Source: Agromyces soli (lineage in GTDB: Bacteria; Actinomycetota; Actinomycetes; Actinomycetales; Microbacteriaceae). From it: a DNA stretch of 64,000 nt. Under the pieces are notes generated by a model. The model worked only from the letters and a program-made list of their open reading frames with translations, ran no database searches and was not told where the DNA came from. The stretch is taken from assembly GCF_022811605.1 (NCBI RefSeq), contig NZ_CP094533.1, positions 3,038,001-3,102,000 of the forward strand, given 5' to 3'. Positions 1 through 8,133 of this stretch are shown piece after piece. Each line of letters opens with the position of its first letter. Within the stretch, counting starts at the first letter, position 1. The translations under genes and the position numbers were made by a program.

Positions 1-536
1 GCGAGGTCGGCGAGGCCGGCCGCGATCGTGTCGACGGCCTCGATCGCGCTCGCCCGCGTGAGGTCGTAGACGCCGATCCCGGCGAGCAGGCGTCGGTAGC
101 GGAGGCGGATGGCCCGGGCCGCCTGTTCCGGCTCGACCGGCCCGTCGCCGAGCTCGTCGAGCGCCGCGACGAGCACCGCGCGCGCCTCGTCTTCTCCGAG
201 CGGCGGCTCCGGCTCGCGCTCGAGCAGCACGAGCTCGTCGGGATTGCGCAGGAAGAACTCCCCCAGGCCCCGGGAAGCGCCGAGCAGTCGAGCCGCACGC
301 TCGGCGGACGCCGGACGTTCGAGCACGCGGCGAACCTCCGCCGGGGCGCGCTCGGCGAGGCGCTCGAGCGTGGCCAGCGCCTCGTCCGGATCGGCCGCCG
401 CCGTGAGCGCCTCGAGCAGCTCGGGTACCCCGACCCCGCTCGCCTCCGCGAGCTGGGCGAGCCCGGCTCGGGCGCGCTCGAAGTCGTCGAAGCCGGCCCG
501 GGCGAGCCCGCTGTACGGCGCCGCCTGCCGAGTCAT
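1..536 (-). CDS. glnE: Glutamine synthetase adenylyltransferase (N-terminal part, cut by window edge)
   Basis: GlnE adenylylates and deadenylylates type I glutamine synthetase in response to nitrogen status. Only the first 178 or so residues are present; the rest lies beyond base 1. Translating from the ATG at 534-536 gives MTRQAAPYSGLARAGF, then a helical region with RLLGASRGLGEFFLRNPDEL and LRYRRLLAGIGVYDLT, segments typical of the first GlnE nucleotidyltransferase region. The catalytic GSD-type motifs lie outside the window. The start is only four bases after the glnA2 stop, so the two are almost certainly cotranscribed and probably translationally coupled. The same glnA2-glnE order exists in Mycobacterium tuberculosis (Rv2222c-Rv2221c). 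Identification rests on these segments plus synteny. Confidence 0.88.
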   Translation of the reverse strand, partial: MTRQAAPYSGLARAGFDDFERARAGLAQLAEASGVGVPELLEALTAAADPDEALATLERLAERAPAEVRRVLERPASAERAARLLGASRGLGEFFLRNPDELVLLEREPEPPLGEDEARAVLVAALDELGDGPVEPEQAARAIRLRYRRLLAGIGVYDLTRASAIEAVDTIAAGLADL

Positions 537-540
537 CCGG

Positions 541-1878
541 TCAGAGGATCTCGAGATTGCGCGTGAGCTCGAACGGCGTCACCTGCGAGCGGTAGTCCTG
601 CCACTCGGCGCGCTTGTTCGCGAGCACGTAGCGGAACACCTCCTCGCCCAGGGTGTCGGCGACGAGCTCCGAGCGCTCCATCTCCTCGATGGCGTGGTCG
701 AGGCTCGCCGGCAGCGGGCTGTAGCCGAGAGCCCGCCGTTCGCGGTCGCTCAGCATCCAGACGTCGTCCTCGGCCTCGGGCGGGAGCTCGTAGCCCTCCT
801 CGACGCCCTTGAGGCCGGCGGCGAGCAGCAGCGAGAACGCGAGGTACGGGTTCGCGGCCGAGTCGATCGCGCGGTACTCGACGCGCGCGCTCTGCCCCTT
901 GTTCGGCTTGTAGAGCGGCACCCGCACGAGCGCCGAGCGGTTGTTGTGCCCCCAGCAGACGAAGCTGGGCGCCTCGCCGCCGCCCCAGAGCCGCTTGTAC
1001 GAGTTCACGAACTGGTTCGTGACGGCGGAGATCTCGCCCGCATGACGCAGCAGCCCGGCGATGAACTGCCGCCCGATCTTCGAGAGCTGGTACTGCGCAC
1101 CGGGCTCGTAGAACGCGTTCTGATCGCCCTCGAACAGCGAGAGGTGGGTGTGCATGCCGCTGCCCGGGAACTCCGAGAACGGCTTCGGCATGAACGTCGC
1201 GTACACGCCCTGCTCGATCGCCACCTCCTTCACGACCGTGCGGAACGTCATGATGTTGTCGGCGGTCGTGAGCGCATCGGCGTAGCGCAGGTCGATCTCG
1301 TTCTGGCCCGGGCCCGACTCGTGGTGGCTGAACTCGACCGAGATGCCGAGGTCTTCGAGCATGCGCACCGAACGGCGGCGGAAGTCGTGCGCGGTGCCGC
1401 CGGGCACGTTGTCGAAGTAGCCGGCGGAGTCGACCGGCTGCGGGCCCTCCGGGCCGTACTTCGACGACTTCAGCAAATAGAACTCGATCTCGGGGTGCGT
1501 GTAGAACGTGAAGCCGCGGTCGGCCGCGTGCGCGAGGGTGCGCTTCAGCACGTTGCGCGGGTCGGACACCGCCGGCTCGCCGTCGGGCGTCGTGATGTCG
1601 CAGAACATGCGCCCGGTCGGGTCGACATCGCCGCGCCAGGGCAGCGTCTGGAACGTCGACGGGTCGGGGTACGCGAGCAGGTCGGACTCGTACGTGCGGC
1701 TCAGTCCCTCGATCGCCGAACCGTCGAAGCCGATGCCCTCGGTGAACGCGCCCTCGACCTCGGCGGGGGCGATCGCGACCGATTTCAGGGTGCCCACGAC
1801 ATCGGTGAACCACAGCCTGATGAACTTGACCCCACGTTCTTCGATGGTCCGGAGAACGAAGTCGCGCTGCTTATCCAT
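541..1878 (-). CDS. glnA2: Type I glutamine synthetase, GlnA2 class
   Basis: Catalyses ATP-dependent synthesis of glutamine from glutamate and ammonium. The 445-residue protein begins MDKQRDFVLRTIEERG and closely resembles mycobacterial GlnA2, with FDGSAIEG near the N terminus, the HPEIEFYLL metal/ATP region, HHESGPGQNEIDLR, MPKPF and the glutamate-binding VEYRAIDSAANPYL. The length fits the shorter GS I-alpha form; I see no NLYDLP-type adenylylation site, so control by GlnE through this subunit is doubtful. A GTG two codons upstream (1884) is possible, but AAAGGG sits at proper spacing for the ATG at 1878. Upstream on the same strand, TACGCT (1902-1907) is a candidate -10 box. Confidence 0.95.
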   Translation of the reverse strand: MDKQRDFVLRTIEERGVKFIRLWFTDVVGTLKSVAIAPAEVEGAFTEGIGFDGSAIEGLSRTYESDLLAYPDPSTFQTLPWRGDVDPTGRMFCDITTPDGEPAVSDPRNVLKRTLAHAADRGFTFYTHPEIEFYLLKSSKYGPEGPQPVDSAGYFDNVPGGTAHDFRRRSVRMLEDLGISVEFSHHESGPGQNEIDLRYADALTTADNIMTFRTVVKEVAIEQGVYATFMPKPFSEFPGSGMHTHLSLFEGDQNAFYEPGAQYQLSKIGRQFIAGLLRHAGEISAVTNQFVNSYKRLWGGGEAPSFVCWGHNNRSALVRVPLYKPNKGQSARVEYRAIDSAANPYLAFSLLLAAGLKGVEEGYELPPEAEDDVWMLSDRERRALGYSPLPASLDHAIEEMERSELVADTLGEEVFRYVLANKRAEWQDYRSQVTPFELTRNLEIL

Positions 1879-1937
1879 CCACACCCTTTCTCGCGCTTCT
1901 CAGCGTACTGGGTCGGGCCGGGCGGGACCTGCGGCTG

Positions 1938-1952
1938 TGCCAGACTGACGGC
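1938..1952 (+). promoter_or_regulatory. Leaderless promoter of panB (extended -10)
   Basis: TGC-CAGACT (hexamer 1941-1946) lies exactly six bases before the ATG at 1953 and no Shine-Dalgarno sequence is present, so transcription probably starts on the A of the start codon. The TG one base upstream makes an extended -10. Confidence 0.6.
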
Positions 1953-2795
1953 ATGTCAGAGCAGAACCCGTACGGCGGGGCTTCGGCCTCGGACGGACCC
2001 AAGCGCGTACGTACCCGGCACTTCCAGAACGCCAAGCGCGACGGCATCAAGATCACGGGCCTCACGAGCTACGACCAGCTCACGGCCCGCATCTTCGACG
2101 AGGCGGGCATCGACTTCCTGCTCGTGGGCGACTCGGCCGGCAACAACGTGCTCGGCTACGAGACCACCCTTCCGGTCACGGTCGACGAACTGATCCCGCT
2201 GACCCGTGCCGTCGCCGGCGCCGTGCAGCGCGCCTTCGTCGTCGCCGACATGCCCTTCGGCTCCTACGAGAACGGGGCCGAGGAGGCGCTGCACACGGCC
2301 GTCCGCTTCATGAAGGAGACCGGGGCGCACGCGGTCAAGCTCGAGGGCGGCGAACGCAGCCACAAGCAGATCCGCCGCATCGTGCAGTCCGGCATCCCGG
2401 TCATGGCCCACATCGGCTACACGCCGCAGAGCGAGCACGGCCTCGGCGGGCACATCATCCAGGGCCGGGGCGAGGGGCTCGAACAGCTGCTCGCGGACGC
2501 CGTCGCGGTGCAGGAGGCCGGCGCCTTCGCCGTCGTCCTCGAGATGGTCCCCGCCGACGCGGCGCGTCAGATCACGGAGCGCCTCGACATCCCGACCATC
2601 AGCGTCGGCGCCGGCCCGCACACCGACGGCCAGCTGCTCGTCTGGACCGACTGGGCGGGTCTCACCCCGGGCCGGATCCCGAAGTTCGTCAAGCAGTACG
2701 CCGACCTCGCCGGCGTCCTCGGCGCGGCCGCGAAGGCGTGGCAGGCGGATGTCTCGGCCGGTGTCTACCCCGGCCCCGAGCACTCGTACGAGTAG
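1953..2795 (+). CDS. panB: 3-methyl-2-oxobutanoate hydroxymethyltransferase
   Basis: First committed enzyme of pantothenate (coenzyme A) synthesis: transfers a hydroxymethyl group from methylene-tetrahydrofolate to alpha-ketoisovalerate. The 280-residue protein has the family landmarks ITGLTSYDQLTARIFDEAGID, FLLVGDSAGNNVLGY (metal-binding Asp), MPFGSYE, VKLEGG, HIGYTPQS, a loop GGHIIQGRG, the catalytic Glu in VVLEMVPAD, and ISVGAGPHTDGQLLV. It diverges from glnA2 and converges on the small gene at 2847-3032, with a hairpin terminator between. The N-terminal 20 residues (MSEQNPYGGASASDGPKRVR) precede the conserved barrel and look disordered. Confidence 0.97.
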   Translation: MSEQNPYGGASASDGPKRVRTRHFQNAKRDGIKITGLTSYDQLTARIFDEAGIDFLLVGDSAGNNVLGYETTLPVTVDELIPLTRAVAGAVQRAFVVADMPFGSYENGAEEALHTAVRFMKETGAHAVKLEGGERSHKQIRRIVQSGIPVMAHIGYTPQSEHGLGGHIIQGRGEGLEQLLADAVAVQEAGAFAVVLEMVPADAARQITERLDIPTISVGAGPHTDGQLLVWTDWAGLTPGRIPKFVKQYADLAGVLGAAAKAWQADVSAGVYPGPEHSYE

Positions 2796-2810
2796 CCGGC
2801 CACGATGATC

Positions 2811-2840
2811 GAGGGGCGGGCGCTTCGGCGCCCGCCCCTC
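2811..2840. terminator. Bidirectional hairpin terminator between panB and the 61-residue gene
   Basis: A perfect 13-bp GC-rich stem (GAGGGGCGGGCGC and its complement) closes on a TTCG tetraloop. It sits between two convergent stop codons (2795 and 2847). No U-run follows on either strand, as is common for actinobacterial terminators. Confidence 0.65.
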
Positions 2841-2846
2841 GTCGTC

Positions 2847-3032
2847 TCAGTCCTCCGCGGCGTCCTCCGCGGCCCACTTCTCGCTGTTCGCGCGAAGCTT
2901 CTCGAGCGCGTGCTCGGCCTCCTCGCGGGTGTCGAACGGGCCGACGCGATCCGCCGACTGCGAGACGAAGCCCTGCTCGACCTCGCCCGTGCGCATGTTG
3001 TACCAGAACCGGTGCTCGATGTCCTCCGTCAT
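2847..3032 (-). CDS. Small SPOR-like conserved protein
   Basis: A 61-residue acidic protein starting MTEDIEHRFWYNMRTGEVE and ending in an Ala/Glu/Asp-rich tail. The central GPFDTREEAEHALEKLRAN resembles the repeat unit of SPOR-type or similar small actinobacterial proteins commonly found beside map, but one unit is too short to claim peptidoglycan binding. No signal peptide or membrane segment is visible, so it is probably cytoplasmic. It is divergent from map with only 11 bases between the two start codons; the start is fixed by a TAGGAT box six bases upstream (3044-3039), implying a leaderless message. Confidence 0.75.
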   Translation of the reverse strand: MTEDIEHRFWYNMRTGEVEQGFVSQSADRVGPFDTREEAEHALEKLRANSEKWAAEDAAED

Positions 3033-3046
3033 AGGCTGATCCTATG
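3030..3046. promoter_or_regulatory. Symmetric divergent leaderless promoter for map and the 61-residue gene
   Basis: The 17 bases CATAGGCTGATCCTATG carry both start codons at their ends and two facing -10 boxes: TAGGCT (3032-3037, plus strand) and TAGGAT (3044-3039, minus strand). Each box ends six bases before its own ATG and overlaps the opposite start codon, so the two open complexes must exclude each other. Confidence 0.65.
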
Positions 3047-3907
3047 CCCAAGGACTCCGCCGGCCACCTGATCCCCGGCCGCCTCCCCGCGCCCCGCACG
3101 GTGCCTGCCGCGATCCCCCGCCCCGAGTACGTCGGGCGGGTCGCGCCGCGCCCGAACACCGAGGGCGACCGCTATTCGGCGGCGGAGGTCGAGCGCATCC
3201 GGGCGGCCGGCCGCATCGCCGCCGGCGCGATCGAGGCGGCGTCCGCCGCGATCGTCCCCGGGGTCACGACCGCCGAGCTCGACCGCATCGTGCACGAGTA
3301 CGTGGTGGGTCACGGCGCCTACCCCTCGACGCTCGGCTACCGGGGGTTCCCCGCCTCGAGCTGCACCTCGGTCAACGAGGTGATCTGCCACGGCATCCCC
3401 GACGACACCGTGCTCGACGAGGGCGACCTCGTGAACCTCGACGTCACCGCCTACCTGGACGGCATGCACGGCGACACGAACGCGACCTTCCTCGTGGGCG
3501 ACGCCCCGGAGGAGACACGGCTCCTCGTCGAGCGCACGCGCGAAGCGCTCGCCCGCGGCATCAAGGCGGTCGCCCCGGGACGCCAGGTGAACGTCATCGG
3601 GCGCGCCATCGAGGCCTACGCGAAGCGCTTCGGCTACGGCGTCGTCCGCGACTACACGGGCCACGGCGTGGGCCGCGCCTTCCACACCGGCCTCGTCATC
3701 CCGCACTACGACGCCCCCGAGCACGACACGGTCATCGAGCCGGGCATGGTGTTCACGATCGAGCCGATGCTCACCCTGGGCACCACGGACTGGGACCTCT
3801 GGGCCGACGACTGGACGGTGGTCACCCGCGACCGCTCGCTCACGGCGCAGTTCGAACACACCCTCGTCGTCACCGAGCGCGGCACCGAGATCCTCACGCT
3901 GCCCTGA
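3044..3907 (+). CDS. map: Methionine aminopeptidase, type I
   Basis: Removes the initiator methionine from nascent proteins in the cytoplasm; essential unless duplicated. The 287-residue pita-bread-fold protein shows the metal ligands in order: Asp in [17 protein letters not shown] (two Asp), His in [12 protein letters not shown], Glu in VFTIEPM and Glu in [10 protein letters not shown]. An N-terminal extension of about 40 residues rich in Pro and Arg ([20 protein letters not shown]) is the type found in actinobacterial MAP-c forms, where it contacts the ribosome tunnel exit. The ATG is preceded six bases upstream by TAGGCT, so the mRNA is probably leaderless. Confidence 0.97.
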   Translation: MPKDSAGHLIPGRLPAPRTVPAAIPRPEYVGRVAPRPNTEGDRYSAAEVERIRAAGRIAAGAIEAASAAIVPGVTTAELDRIVHEYVVGHGAYPSTLGYRGFPASSCTSVNEVICHGIPDDTVLDEGDLVNLDVTAYLDGMHGDTNATFLVGDAPEETRLLVERTREALARGIKAVAPGRQVNVIGRAIEAYAKRFGYGVVRDYTGHGVGRAFHTGLVIPHYDAPEHDTVIEPGMVFTIEPMLTLGTTDWDLWADDWTVVTRDRSLTAQFEHTLVVTERGTEILTLP

Positions 3908-3924
3908 GCGGCGGGCCCGCCGGG

Positions 3925-3930
3925 TAGGGT
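3925..3930 (+). promoter_or_regulatory. Leaderless promoter -10 box of ppgK
   Basis: TAGGGT lies seven bases before the ATG at 3938 and no Shine-Dalgarno sequence intervenes. It lies 18 bases after the map stop, so ppgK has its own promoter. Confidence 0.55.
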
Positions 3931-3937
3931 GAACGCC

Positions 3938-4690
3938 ATGACGCAGGACCTCGCGATCGGCATCGACATCGGCGGCACCGGCATCAAGGGGGCGGTCGTC
4001 GACCTCGCGAGCGGCGAGCTCGTCTCGCCCCGCCGCAAGGTCGCCACCCCCGAGGGCGGCCGACCGGCCGACATCGTCGAGGCCGCGAGCGCGCTCCTCG
4101 AGGAGTTCTCCGAGTCGGGCGGCGACGAGCTGCCCCTCGGCGTGTGCTTCCCCGCCGTGGTGAAGCGCGGGCTCACCCTTTCGGCGGCGAACGTCTCGCA
4201 CGAGTGGATCGGCCTGCACGCCGAGGAACTCTTCGAGCAGGCGCTCGGGCGGGACATCCACTTCATCAACGACGCCGACGCGGCCGGGGTCGCCGAACTC
4301 CGCTACGGCGCCGCCCGCGGCGCCGACGGCCTGGTCATCCTGACCACGCTCGGCACGGGCATCGGCTCGGCGTTCCTCTTCGACGGCGTGCTCGTGCCGA
4401 ACACGGAGCTCGGACACCTCGAGCTCGACGGCGACGACGCCGAGCACCGGGCCGCGTACTCGGCGATGGAGCGCGAAGACCTCGACTGGGCGGAGTGGGC
4501 GAAGCGCCTGCAGCGGTACTACGCCCACCTCGAGATGCTGTTCTCGCCCGACCTGTTCGTCGTCGGCGGCGGCGTCTCCAAGCATCACGAGCAGTTCCTG
4601 CCGCTGCTCGAACTCGCGACCCCGATCGTGCCCGCCGTGCACCGCAACAACGCGGGCATCCTCGGCGCCGCCTCGCTCGCGGCCGACTGA
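3938..4690 (+). CDS. ppgK: Polyphosphate glucokinase (ROK family)
   Basis: Phosphorylates glucose using inorganic polyphosphate (and usually ATP), typical of actinobacteria that store polyphosphate. The 250-residue protein starts MTQDLAIGIDIGGTGIKGAVVDL, containing the DIGGTGIKG phosphate-binding loop; NDADAAGVAE carries the catalytic Asp; TTLGTGIGSAFLFDG is the second phosphate loop; FVVGGGVSKHHEQF is the adenosine-type region of ROK kinases. The ROK zinc-binding CxCGxxGC motif is absent, as expected of polyphosphate glucokinases. A GTG nine bases earlier (3929) is less likely because it overlaps the -10 box. Confidence 0.93.
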   Translation: MTQDLAIGIDIGGTGIKGAVVDLASGELVSPRRKVATPEGGRPADIVEAASALLEEFSESGGDELPLGVCFPAVVKRGLTLSAANVSHEWIGLHAEELFEQALGRDIHFINDADAAGVAELRYGAARGADGLVILTTLGTGIGSAFLFDGVLVPNTELGHLELDGDDAEHRAAYSAMEREDLDWAEWAKRLQRYYAHLEMLFSPDLFVVGGGVSKHHEQFLPLLELATPIVPAVHRNNAGILGAASLAAD

Positions 4691-4727
4691 GCAGCGCCGC
4701 GCGCCCTCGGCGGCCGGTCGGGAGTGG

Positions 4728-5111
<384 letters not shown>

Positions 5112-5116
5112 GGGCC

Positions 5117-5122
5117 AGTCTA
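5117..5122 (-). promoter_or_regulatory. -10 box of rnpB
   Basis: TAGACT on the minus strand, six bases upstream of the P1-helix start of RNase P RNA. Confidence 0.6.
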
Positions 5123-5160
5123 CCGGGCGGGAGGACCGAGGCCCCGCCGCCCGGCGCGGT

Positions 5161-5898
5161 TCAGAGCCCGGACTCCTCGGTGCGGACCAGGATGCGGTCG
5201 CACTCGGGGCACTGCACGACCTCGTCGGGCGCCGAGCGGCGCACCGCCTCGAGGTCGCTGCCGGTGAGCGTCATGGTGCAGCCGCCGCAGGTGCGCTGAC
5301 GGAGGAGGGCCGCACCCACTCCGGCGCCGCGCTCGCGCCGCTGCTCGTAGAAGGCGAGCAGGGCCTCGGGCACCGTGGCGGCGACCGTGCCGCGATCGCG
5401 GACGGCCTGCTCGCGCTCGGTCTCGAGGCCGGCGGCAGCCTCGCCACGCTCGGACTCGAGCTGCTGCTGCGCGACGGCGATGCCGGCGCGCTCGTCGTCG
5501 ATCGCCGCGACCGCGGATTCCGCGCCCTCGACGCGTTCCATCACGACGAGCTCCTGGTCCTCCAGGTCGGAGAGGCGGCGGCGGAGGGAGACGAGCTCGG
5601 ACTCGAGCGCTGCGACATCCTTCACCGAGGAGGTCTGCGTGAGCCGCTCGCTGTCGCGCGCGATGCGGGCCTCGACCATCTCGACGTCGGATTCGATGCG
5701 CTTGAGCTCGGCGCGGGTGTCTTCGAGCACGCCGTGCGCCTCGGCGCGGGAGCGACGCACGCCGTCGTCGCGGCTCGCGAGCTCGGCGAGCGGGGCTGCC
5801 TGGGGCAGGTTGCCGAGTCGGTGCGTGAGCTGGGCGATACGGGTGTCGATCGCCTGGAGCCGCAGCAGCGTCTCCTGGTCGGCGGGGCTGGCCTTCAC
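5161..5898 (-). CDS. CT398-like coiled-coil protein with C4 zinc ribbon
   Basis: A 245-residue protein of the DUF164/zf-RING_7 family. Residues from about 10 to 165 form a long heptad-rich coiled coil (LQAIDTRIAQLTHRL, ELKRIESDVEMVEARIARD, ELVSLRRRLSDLEDQ). The C terminus carries a zinc ribbon built from CGGCTMTL and CPECDRILVR. Relatives have been linked to transcription, secretion or ribosome-related roles, but no activity is established. The GTG at 5898 is chosen because GAGGAG precedes it at seven bases. It is followed in actinobacteria, as here, by a Nif3-like gene (44 bases away, same strand), suggesting an operon ending near rnpB. Confidence 0.88.
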   Translation of the reverse strand: MKASPADQETLLRLQAIDTRIAQLTHRLGNLPQAAPLAELASRDDGVRRSRAEAHGVLEDTRAELKRIESDVEMVEARIARDSERLTQTSSVKDVAALESELVSLRRRLSDLEDQELVVMERVEGAESAVAAIDDERAGIAVAQQQLESERGEAAAGLETEREQAVRDRGTVAATVPEALLAFYEQRRERGAGVGAALLRQRTCGGCTMTLTGSDLEAVRRSAPDEVVQCPECDRILVRTEESGL

Positions 5899-5941
5899 GT
5901 GTTGCTCCTCGTGGGGTCGGCGGTCGGGATGGCGGGACCGG

Positions 5942-6760
5942 TCATTGGACGACCTGGAAGTCCCAGGGGTCGGTGCGCAGCTCGGAGACGACGACGTCGA
6001 GCTCGGGCAGGTCTTCGCGAAGCTCGGCGGCGGCGCGATCGAGCCAGAGCCACTCGCTCGCCCAATGCGAGACGTCGAGCAGTGCGGGTCCGCCGCCGAC
6101 GAGCGCCTGCTCGCGGGCCTCGGAGGCGGGGTGGTGGCGGAGGTCGGCGGTGACGTAGACGTCGGCGGCACGGACCGCGGGATCGGCGAGCAGCGAGTCG
6201 CCGGCGCCGCCGCACAGGGCGACCGTCTCGACGGGTCCGTCGAAGTCGCCGGCGGCACGCACGCCGGTCGCTGTGGGCGGCAGGACCTCGGCGAGCCGAC
6301 GGGCGAGCCGGCCGAGCGTCGTCGGTTCGGGGAGGCGCCCGACCCGGCCGAGGCCGGTGCGGCCGTCGGGCGCCGGCACGATCGGTCGGACGTCGAGCAG
6401 CCCGAGCCGCTCGGCGAGCACCGCGGAGGTGCCGGTCTCGACGACGTCGGCGTTGGTGTGGGCGGCGACGAGCGCGCAGCCGCCGCGGATGAGCTTGGCG
6501 AGCACGGCGCCTTTGTAGCGGTCCTCGGCGACCGTCGTGACGCCGCGGAGCAGGAGCGGGTGGTGCGCGATCACGAGGTCGAAGCCGCCGTCGATCGCTT
6601 CGTCGACGGTCGCCCGCACGGCGTCGACGACGAGCAGGATGCGTCGGACCTCGACTTTCGGGTCACCGGCGACGAGTCCGGCAGCGTCCCACGGCTCCAT
6701 GCCGGCGATCGGCCAGCGCCGCTCGACGACGTCGAGCACTTCGGCGAGGGTGCGGCTCAT
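5942..6760 (-). CDS. Nif3-like dinuclear metal centre protein (YbgI/DUF34 family)
   Basis: A 272-residue member of the Nif3/YqfO family; members form toroidal hexamers with two metals per subunit, and the reaction is not settled (GTP cyclohydrolase type 1b-like annotations are unreliable). Visible landmarks: WDAAGLVAGDP near the N terminus, DLVIAHHPLLLRGV with the metal-binding His pair, AAHTNADV, ALCGGAGDSLL, DVYVTADLRHH, and the C-terminal DVSHWASEWLWL. No PII-like insert is present, so this is the short form. It lies directly upstream of the zinc-ribbon protein on the same strand. Confidence 0.9.
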   Translation of the reverse strand: MSRTLAEVLDVVERRWPIAGMEPWDAAGLVAGDPKVEVRRILLVVDAVRATVDEAIDGGFDLVIAHHPLLLRGVTTVAEDRYKGAVLAKLIRGGCALVAAHTNADVVETGTSAVLAERLGLLDVRPIVPAPDGRTGLGRVGRLPEPTTLGRLARRLAEVLPPTATGVRAAGDFDGPVETVALCGGAGDSLLADPAVRAADVYVTADLRHHPASEAREQALVGGGPALLDVSHWASEWLWLDRAAAELREDLPELDVVVSELRTDPWDFQVVQ

Positions 6761-6926
6761 GCGCGCGGGGCCCGGTGCTCGGTTCCGGTGGCGATGGAGC
6801 GCTCGCGATGGTCCACGGTCGTGCTCACCTTCCCGGCCGCGCCGGATACGCGGGTCCGTGCCTCGGACCATCGTATCGCCAGCGCGAAGGGCTCCGGCGT
6901 GCGGGCGTCGCCACTTCGGTGGGCGG

Positions 6927-7256
6927 TCACCCCCTGCTGAGCGGCCAGACCTCCACGACGCCGTGGGCCACCGCGCACGGGGTCTCCGCGACCATGGCGA
7001 CGGCCTGGTCGAGGTCGTCCGCCTCGATGAGCATGAACCCAGCGACCGGCAGATCGGCACGCATGAAGGCGCCGTCCTCACGCCGAGTGCCTCGTCCGTC
7101 GGGGTTTCGAACCTGCACCGGGCGCTCTGCGCGTCCGATTCGGGCTCCGCCTTCGGCGAGGTGCGCATCGTGGGCATGTGCGACATCGCGAACCGATGGG
7201 TCCGTTCGGTCGTACCCTGCCTGATCCCCGTACCCGATCGTGATGAAGGTTGCCAT
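6927..7256 (-). CDS. YCII-related domain protein
   Basis: A 109-residue protein starting MATFITIGYGDQAGYDR, with LAEGGARIG, the VQVRNPDGRGTRREDGAFM strand region, GFMLIEADDLDQAVAMV and a C-terminal EVWPLSRG. This matches the YCII/DGPF family of small ferredoxin-fold proteins often found next to sigma factors or regulators; the biochemical role is generally unknown. GAGAGAGG upstream of the ATG supports the start. It is divergent from an HxlR regulator whose operator-like repeat lies in the shared 94-base gap, so it is the probable target of that regulator. Confidence 0.82.
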   Translation of the reverse strand: MATFITIGYGDQAGYDRTDPSVRDVAHAHDAHLAEGGARIGRAERPVQVRNPDGRGTRREDGAFMRADLPVAGFMLIEADDLDQAVAMVAETPCAVAHGVVEVWPLSRG

Positions 7257-7308
7257 GTCGACCAGCCTCTCTCCGTCCGCGCGCTCCCGCTGCTGAACCG
7301 GAATCCGA

Positions 7309-7344
7309 TTGCTCTCTGCAACCGGTGGCAAGGTATCATAGACT
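7309..7344. promoter_or_regulatory. YCII/hxlR divergent control region
   Basis: TTGC-TCTCT-GCAA (7309-7321) is a small inverted repeat overlapping the expected -35 position of the regulator gene; TAGACT (7339-7344) is six bases before its GTG, giving a leaderless message. The repeat is a candidate autoregulatory operator. Confidence 0.45.
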
Positions 7345-7350
7345 GATTGC

Positions 7351-8133
7351 GTGCCACCATCAGTTTCTGGAGAAGTCGAGCAGCTCACGGTGCCGGGCGG
7401 GCGGTCGGGGTGCCCCATCAACATGACCGTGGAGCTGCTCGGGGACCGCTGGTCCCTGATCGTCCTGCGGGACATCGTCTTCGGAGGCCACCGCCACTTC
7501 CGGGAACTCCTCGCCAACTCTCTCGAGGGGATCGCCTCGAACATCCTGTCCTCACGATTGACCAAACTCGTCGAGGCCGGTCTGCTCACCCGCAACGAAG
7601 ACCCGAGCCACCGACAGAAGATCGACTACCGGCTCACCGAAGCGGCGATCGAGTTGATCCCGGTTCTTGCGCAGCTCGGCAAGTGGGGGAATCGCTGGCT
7701 GCCCACCTCGCCGGAACTCGCGATCCGCGCACAGATCCTCGCCGATGGCGGCCCCAGGCTGTGGGATCGCTTCATGGACGAGCTCCGTGACGTGCACCTC
7801 CACGGGAAGCCGTCAGCGGCCGACAGCGTGATGACCGAGCTCTCCCAGGCCTCCGCACGTGCGGCACTGAGCCCGGCCGCGGGTGCCTCACTCCGAGTCG
7901 GCCTCGGGGTACTGGAAGAGCTCGTCGATGCCGAGGCCGAAGACACGACTGAGCTGGAAGGCGAGCTCGAGGGTCGGCGAGTACTTGCTCTGCTCGATCG
8001 CGATGAGGGTCTGCCTGGTCACGCCGATCCGGCGCGCGAGCTCGGCCTGCGTCAGGCCGGCGCCCTCACGGACGGCCCGGATGCGATTGGTCACCCTGGT
8101 GGGCTTCACCATCAGGCGAGTCCACGACGGTAG
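7351..8133 (+). CDS. HxlR-family winged-helix regulator with long antisense tail
   Basis: HxlR/MarR-like repressor. Residues 20-120 hold the diagnostic winged helix: GRSGCPINMTVELLGDRWSL with the conserved Cys, RDIVFGGHRHFRELL, GIASNILSSRLTKLVEAGLL and a wing RNEDPSHRQKIDYRLTEAA. Up to about residue 155 (FMDELRDVHLHGKPS) it looks like a normal family member; the remaining hundred or so residues are low-complexity and run antisense through the whole XRE gene (7888-8112). The natural stop may have been lost, or the tail may be real. A TAGACT box six bases before the GTG indicates a leaderless start. The reading frame is clearly coding for the first two thirds only. Confidence 0.8.
   Translation: MPPSVSGEVEQLTVPGGRSGCPINMTVELLGDRWSLIVLRDIVFGGHRHFRELLANSLEGIASNILSSRLTKLVEAGLLTRNEDPSHRQKIDYRLTEAAIELIPVLAQLGKWGNRWLPTSPELAIRAQILADGGPRLWDRFMDELRDVHLHGKPSAADSVMTELSQASARAALSPAAGASLRVGLGVLEELVDAEAEDTTELEGELEGRRVLALLDRDEGLPGHADPARELGLRQAGALTDGPDAIGHPGGLHHQASPRR
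7888..8112 (-). CDS. Small XRE-family regulator
   Basis: A 74-residue helix-turn-helix protein consisting of almost nothing but the DNA-binding domain: NRIRAVREGAGLTQAELARRIGVTRQTLIAIEQSKYSPTLELAFQLSRVFGLGIDELFQ. The last residues (YPEADSE) leave no room for a sensor domain, so activity is probably controlled by a partner, plausibly the membrane protein encoded immediately upstream. Its ATG overlaps the stop of that gene as ATGA, so the pair is translationally coupled. It lies entirely antisense to the 3' part of the HxlR gene. It probably binds the twin 18-base sites at 8562-8623. Confidence 0.88.
   Translation of the reverse strand: MVKPTRVTNRIRAVREGAGLTQAELARRIGVTRQTLIAIEQSKYSPTLELAFQLSRVFGLGIDELFQYPEADSE

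Noticed and set aside
109-2193. Long Arg/Ser/Ala-rich plus-strand frame across glnE and glnA2
   Set aside because: It is antisense to two clearly recognised genes and has no domain; long shadow frames are expected at this GC content. The same applies to the large antisense frames over aceE, the fab genes, the ABC operons and dnaG.
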